Assembly: GCA_030591625.1 (NCBI GenBank)
Contig: JAUVAR010000143.1
Coordinates: 1 to 6,843, forward strand
Direction: 5' to 3'
Length of the DNA: 6,843 bases
Origin: Candidatus Zixiibacteriota bacterium
GTDB lineage: Bacteria > Zixibacteria > MSB-5A5 > GN15 > FEB-12
The number at the start of each line of letters is the position of its first letter. Within the stretch, counting starts at the first letter, position 1. The position numbers were made by a program, and so were the translations under genes. The notes under the pieces are model-generated. The model searched no databases, was not told where the DNA came from, and worked only from the letters and a program-made list of their open reading frames with translations. Shown here in pieces: positions 5,235 through 6,843 of the stretch.

Positions 5235-6560
5235 TTAGAGCATATTTAAGTATTTGTCGGTTTCATACCCACCAACATGAATGCGATACTCATCCCATTC
5301 TGCCTTTTTGCTCGCAATCAGTTTTTCGAATATATGATCACCAACAGTCTCTTTTATCAGATCACCTGCTTCGGTTGCATGAATCGCATTCTCCAAAGAA
5401 TTCGGAAGCGTATCGATATTCAGAGCTGCTTTTTGTTCGTCATTCATGCCGTAGATATTTTCCTCAATCGGATCAACCAAGGGGTAATTTTCTTCGATAC
5501 CTTTAAGGCCGGCAGCGAGCATACAGGCAAACGCCAGATAAGGATTTGCTCCTGGATCGGGTGAACGTATTTCTATCCGTGTTGCCTTTTCCTTGCCATC
5601 ACGATAACCCGGCACACGAACCAGCGATGAACGATTTCGCCTTCCCCAACTGACATAAACCGGAGCCTCAAAGCCCGGTACAAGTCGCTTGTAAGAATTA
5701 ACCCATTGGTTTAAAATGAGTGTCAATTCAGGCACATGCTTCAATATACCTGCAGTAAACTGTTTTGCCATTGTCGAAAGATTATACTGACCCTTGGGAT
5801 CAAAGAAAAGATTCTTATCACCTTTGAACAATGACATGTGTACATGCATCCCGGAACCATTTTCACCAAACATCGGCTTCGGCATAAATGTCGCATAGAC
5901 ATTATTTTCCATCGCAATTTCTTTTACGATGAAGCGATAAATTTGAGAGAAATCAGCCATCACCAAAGCTTCCTGATACTTCAGGTCGATTTCATGCTGA
6001 CTCGGTGCAACTTCATGATGCGAACATTCAACCGGCACACCCATCATCTCAAGAGCTGCAACAGTTTTCTTGCGAATCTGAGTACCTAAATCAACTGTGC
6101 CATAATCGAAATATCCAGAACGATCAAGAATGCCTGTGTCGCTGTCATTTTCGAAATAGAAATATTCAATCTCCGGACCGGTATAAAATGTCCAACCCTT
6201 TTTGGCAACCCGCTCGAGTTGACGGCGCAGAATCCATCTTGGATCACCAACGTAAGGTTTACCATCTGTCGTCTGAATATCGCAGAACATCTGGGCAACT
6301 TTTTCACCTGCAATTTCCCAGGGGATAATCCGGAACGTAACAGGATCAGGCATCGCCATCAAATCAGATTCTTCGATTCGAGCAAATCCCTCAATTGAGG
6401 AGCCGTCAAATCCCTGACCCTCTGCTAAGACCTGTTCAATTTCACTGCGGGTAATCGACATACCCTTGATTTTGCCAAGAATATCTGTGAAGCATAGACG
6501 GATATACCGCACGCCTGCTTCATCAATTTGTCTAAGGACATCTTCCTTTGTTTTGGTCAA
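5235..6560 (-). CDS. glnA: Glutamine synthetase, class I (GSI-alpha type)
   Basis: Cytoplasmic dodecameric enzyme that makes glutamine from glutamate, ammonia and ATP. It is 441 residues, the usual length of the short GSI-alpha form. Seen in order: beta-Grasp N-domain with DGSSIEGF (52-59); GPEIEYF with metal ligands E130 and E132; HHEVAPSQHEID (181-192); ATP/metal segment KPMFGENGSGMHVHMS (228-243) with H239; NSYKRLVPGFEAP (288-300) with the flap Glu E298; and TRIEIRSPDPGANPYLA (327-343). Where adenylylated enzymes have the target Tyr in NLYDLP, this one has NIYGMN (368-373), so GlnE control is not expected. R61 in GFARIEESD matches the Arg used for feedback inhibition in the Bacillus enzyme. 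The start is a TTG, set by AAGGAG eight bases upstream (6574-6569); no ATG is possible before residue 34. It is transcribed alone and ends at the terminator at 5184-5212. Confidence 0.98.
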   Translation of the reverse strand: MTKTKEDVLRQIDEAGVRYIRLCFTDILGKIKGMSITRSEIEQVLAEGQGFDGSSIEGFARIEESDLMAMPDPVTFRIIPWEIAGEKVAQMFCDIQTTDGKPYVGDPRWILRRQLERVAKKGWTFYTGPEIEYFYFENDSDTGILDRSGYFDYGTVDLGTQIRKKTVAALEMMGVPVECSHHEVAPSQHEIDLKYQEALVMADFSQIYRFIVKEIAMENNVYATFMPKPMFGENGSGMHVHMSLFKGDKNLFFDPKGQYNLSTMAKQFTAGILKHVPELTLILNQWVNSYKRLVPGFEAPVYVSWGRRNRSSLVRVPGYRDGKEKATRIEIRSPDPGANPYLAFACMLAAGLKGIEENYPLVDPIEENIYGMNDEQKAALNIDTLPNSLENAIHATEAGDLIKETVGDHIFEKLIASKKAEWDEYRIHVGGYETDKYLNML

Positions 6561-6621
6561 TTTACCTGCTCCTTCTATTTCCGGTTGGGACTAAAGATCG
6601 ATAATTAAAATATATGTCTGT

Positions 6622-6644
6622 CCGGCGCAAGCTAAAATCGCCGG
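6622..6644. promoter_or_regulatory. GC-rich inverted repeat upstream of glnA
   Basis: CCGGCG (6622-6627) and CGCCGG (6639-6644) are exact inverted repeats around an 11-base loop. On the minus strand they are followed by ATATATTTTAATT, with no T-run. The position, 62 bases before the glnA start, would suit an operator or a leader hairpin. No clear -35/-10 pair was found for glnA. Confidence 0.35.
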
Positions 6645-6660
6645 TTTCACTCTACTTTTT

Positions 6661-6692
6661 GAAATATTAAAGACCATTGTACAATAATGGTC
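6661..6692 (-). terminator. Possible terminator of the deaminase gene
   Basis: On the minus strand, GACCATT (6692-6686) and AATGGTC (6678-6672) form a 7-bp stem with a 7-base loop, followed by TTTAATATTTC, a weak U-rich tail. It begins 8 bases after the upstream stop codon. The stem is AT-rich, so termination may be partial and some readthrough into glnA is possible. Confidence 0.45.
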
Positions 6693-6699
6693 CAAACTC

Positions 6700-6843
6700 T
6701 TAACCTCTAAAACTGATTGTAATCTCGTCTTGTTCCATCTTAAGTTGCCTGAGACGAACTCCTGCCATATCAAACATTTTGCGAGCGGCTACAAATGGAG
6801 GCTCTCCCTCATATTTGTCCGAGAGAAATACAACTTCCTTAAT
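6700..6843 (-). CDS. C-terminal end of a deoxycytidylate (dCMP) deaminase-like protein
   Basis: Only the last 47 codons are in the window; the start lies beyond the right edge. The end IKEVVFLSDKYEG, then AARKMFDMAGVRLRQL and a final EITISF, matches what I know of the C-terminus of bacterial dCMP deaminases (ComEB-like, CDA fold), where a VVYLSDKY strand is followed by a helix ending in AGV. These enzymes turn dCMP into dUMP for dTTP synthesis in the cytoplasm. The zinc-binding HAE and PCxxC motifs would be upstream, so the assignment rests on the tail alone. It lies 140 bases ahead of glnA on the same strand, with a possible weak terminator between. Confidence 0.65.
   Translation of the reverse strand: MKEVVFLSDKYEGEPPFVAARKMFDMAGVRLRQLKMEQDEITISFRG

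Overview
The window is a stretch of bacterial chromosome in which every convincing gene lies on the minus strand. In transcription order, from right to left, these are the 3' end of a dCMP-deaminase-like gene, a class I glutamine synthetase, a SAM-dependent methyltransferase, a lipoprotein with leucine-rich repeats, a secreted protein of unknown function, and a vitamin-B12-type TonB-dependent receptor that runs off the left edge. The receptor plus the lipoprotein signal imply a Gram-negative envelope. Codon use is moderate in GC. The glutamine synthetase is the short form without an adenylylation site, and the secreted protein is of a kind I associate with the FCB-related candidate phyla (Zixibacteria-like lineages). 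That taxonomic guess is weak.

Left part (1-1640): a btuB-like receptor gene preceded by a clear cobalamin riboswitch and a small hairpin that presents its Shine-Dalgarno sequence. Upstream lie a REP-like hairpin with a GAAA tetraloop and a run of GTAGG...CGCCA hairpin repeats. Middle (1638-3300): a secreted protein whose last ~18 codons appear to be repeat sequence, its good sigma-70-like promoter, a C-rich, G-poor intergenic stretch with one doubtful 50-residue ORF, and a second cluster of the same hairpin repeats. Right part (3300-6843): a lipoprotein with 24-residue repeats, a Methyltransf_24-like methyltransferase preceded by nested TGTG/CACA palindromes, a strong intrinsic terminator, glnA with a TTG start, two intergenic hairpins, and the deaminase fragment.

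The genes do not form one pathway. Each has its own intergenic space and most have their own promoter, so they look like separate transcription units rather than an operon. The only regulatory logic that can be read with confidence is B12 control of the receptor. No CRISPR array, rRNA, tRNA, integrase or transposase was found. The most unusual elements are the covarying hairpin repeat family (two clusters flanking the secreted-protein gene) and the apparent capture of that gene's 3' end by one repeat copy.
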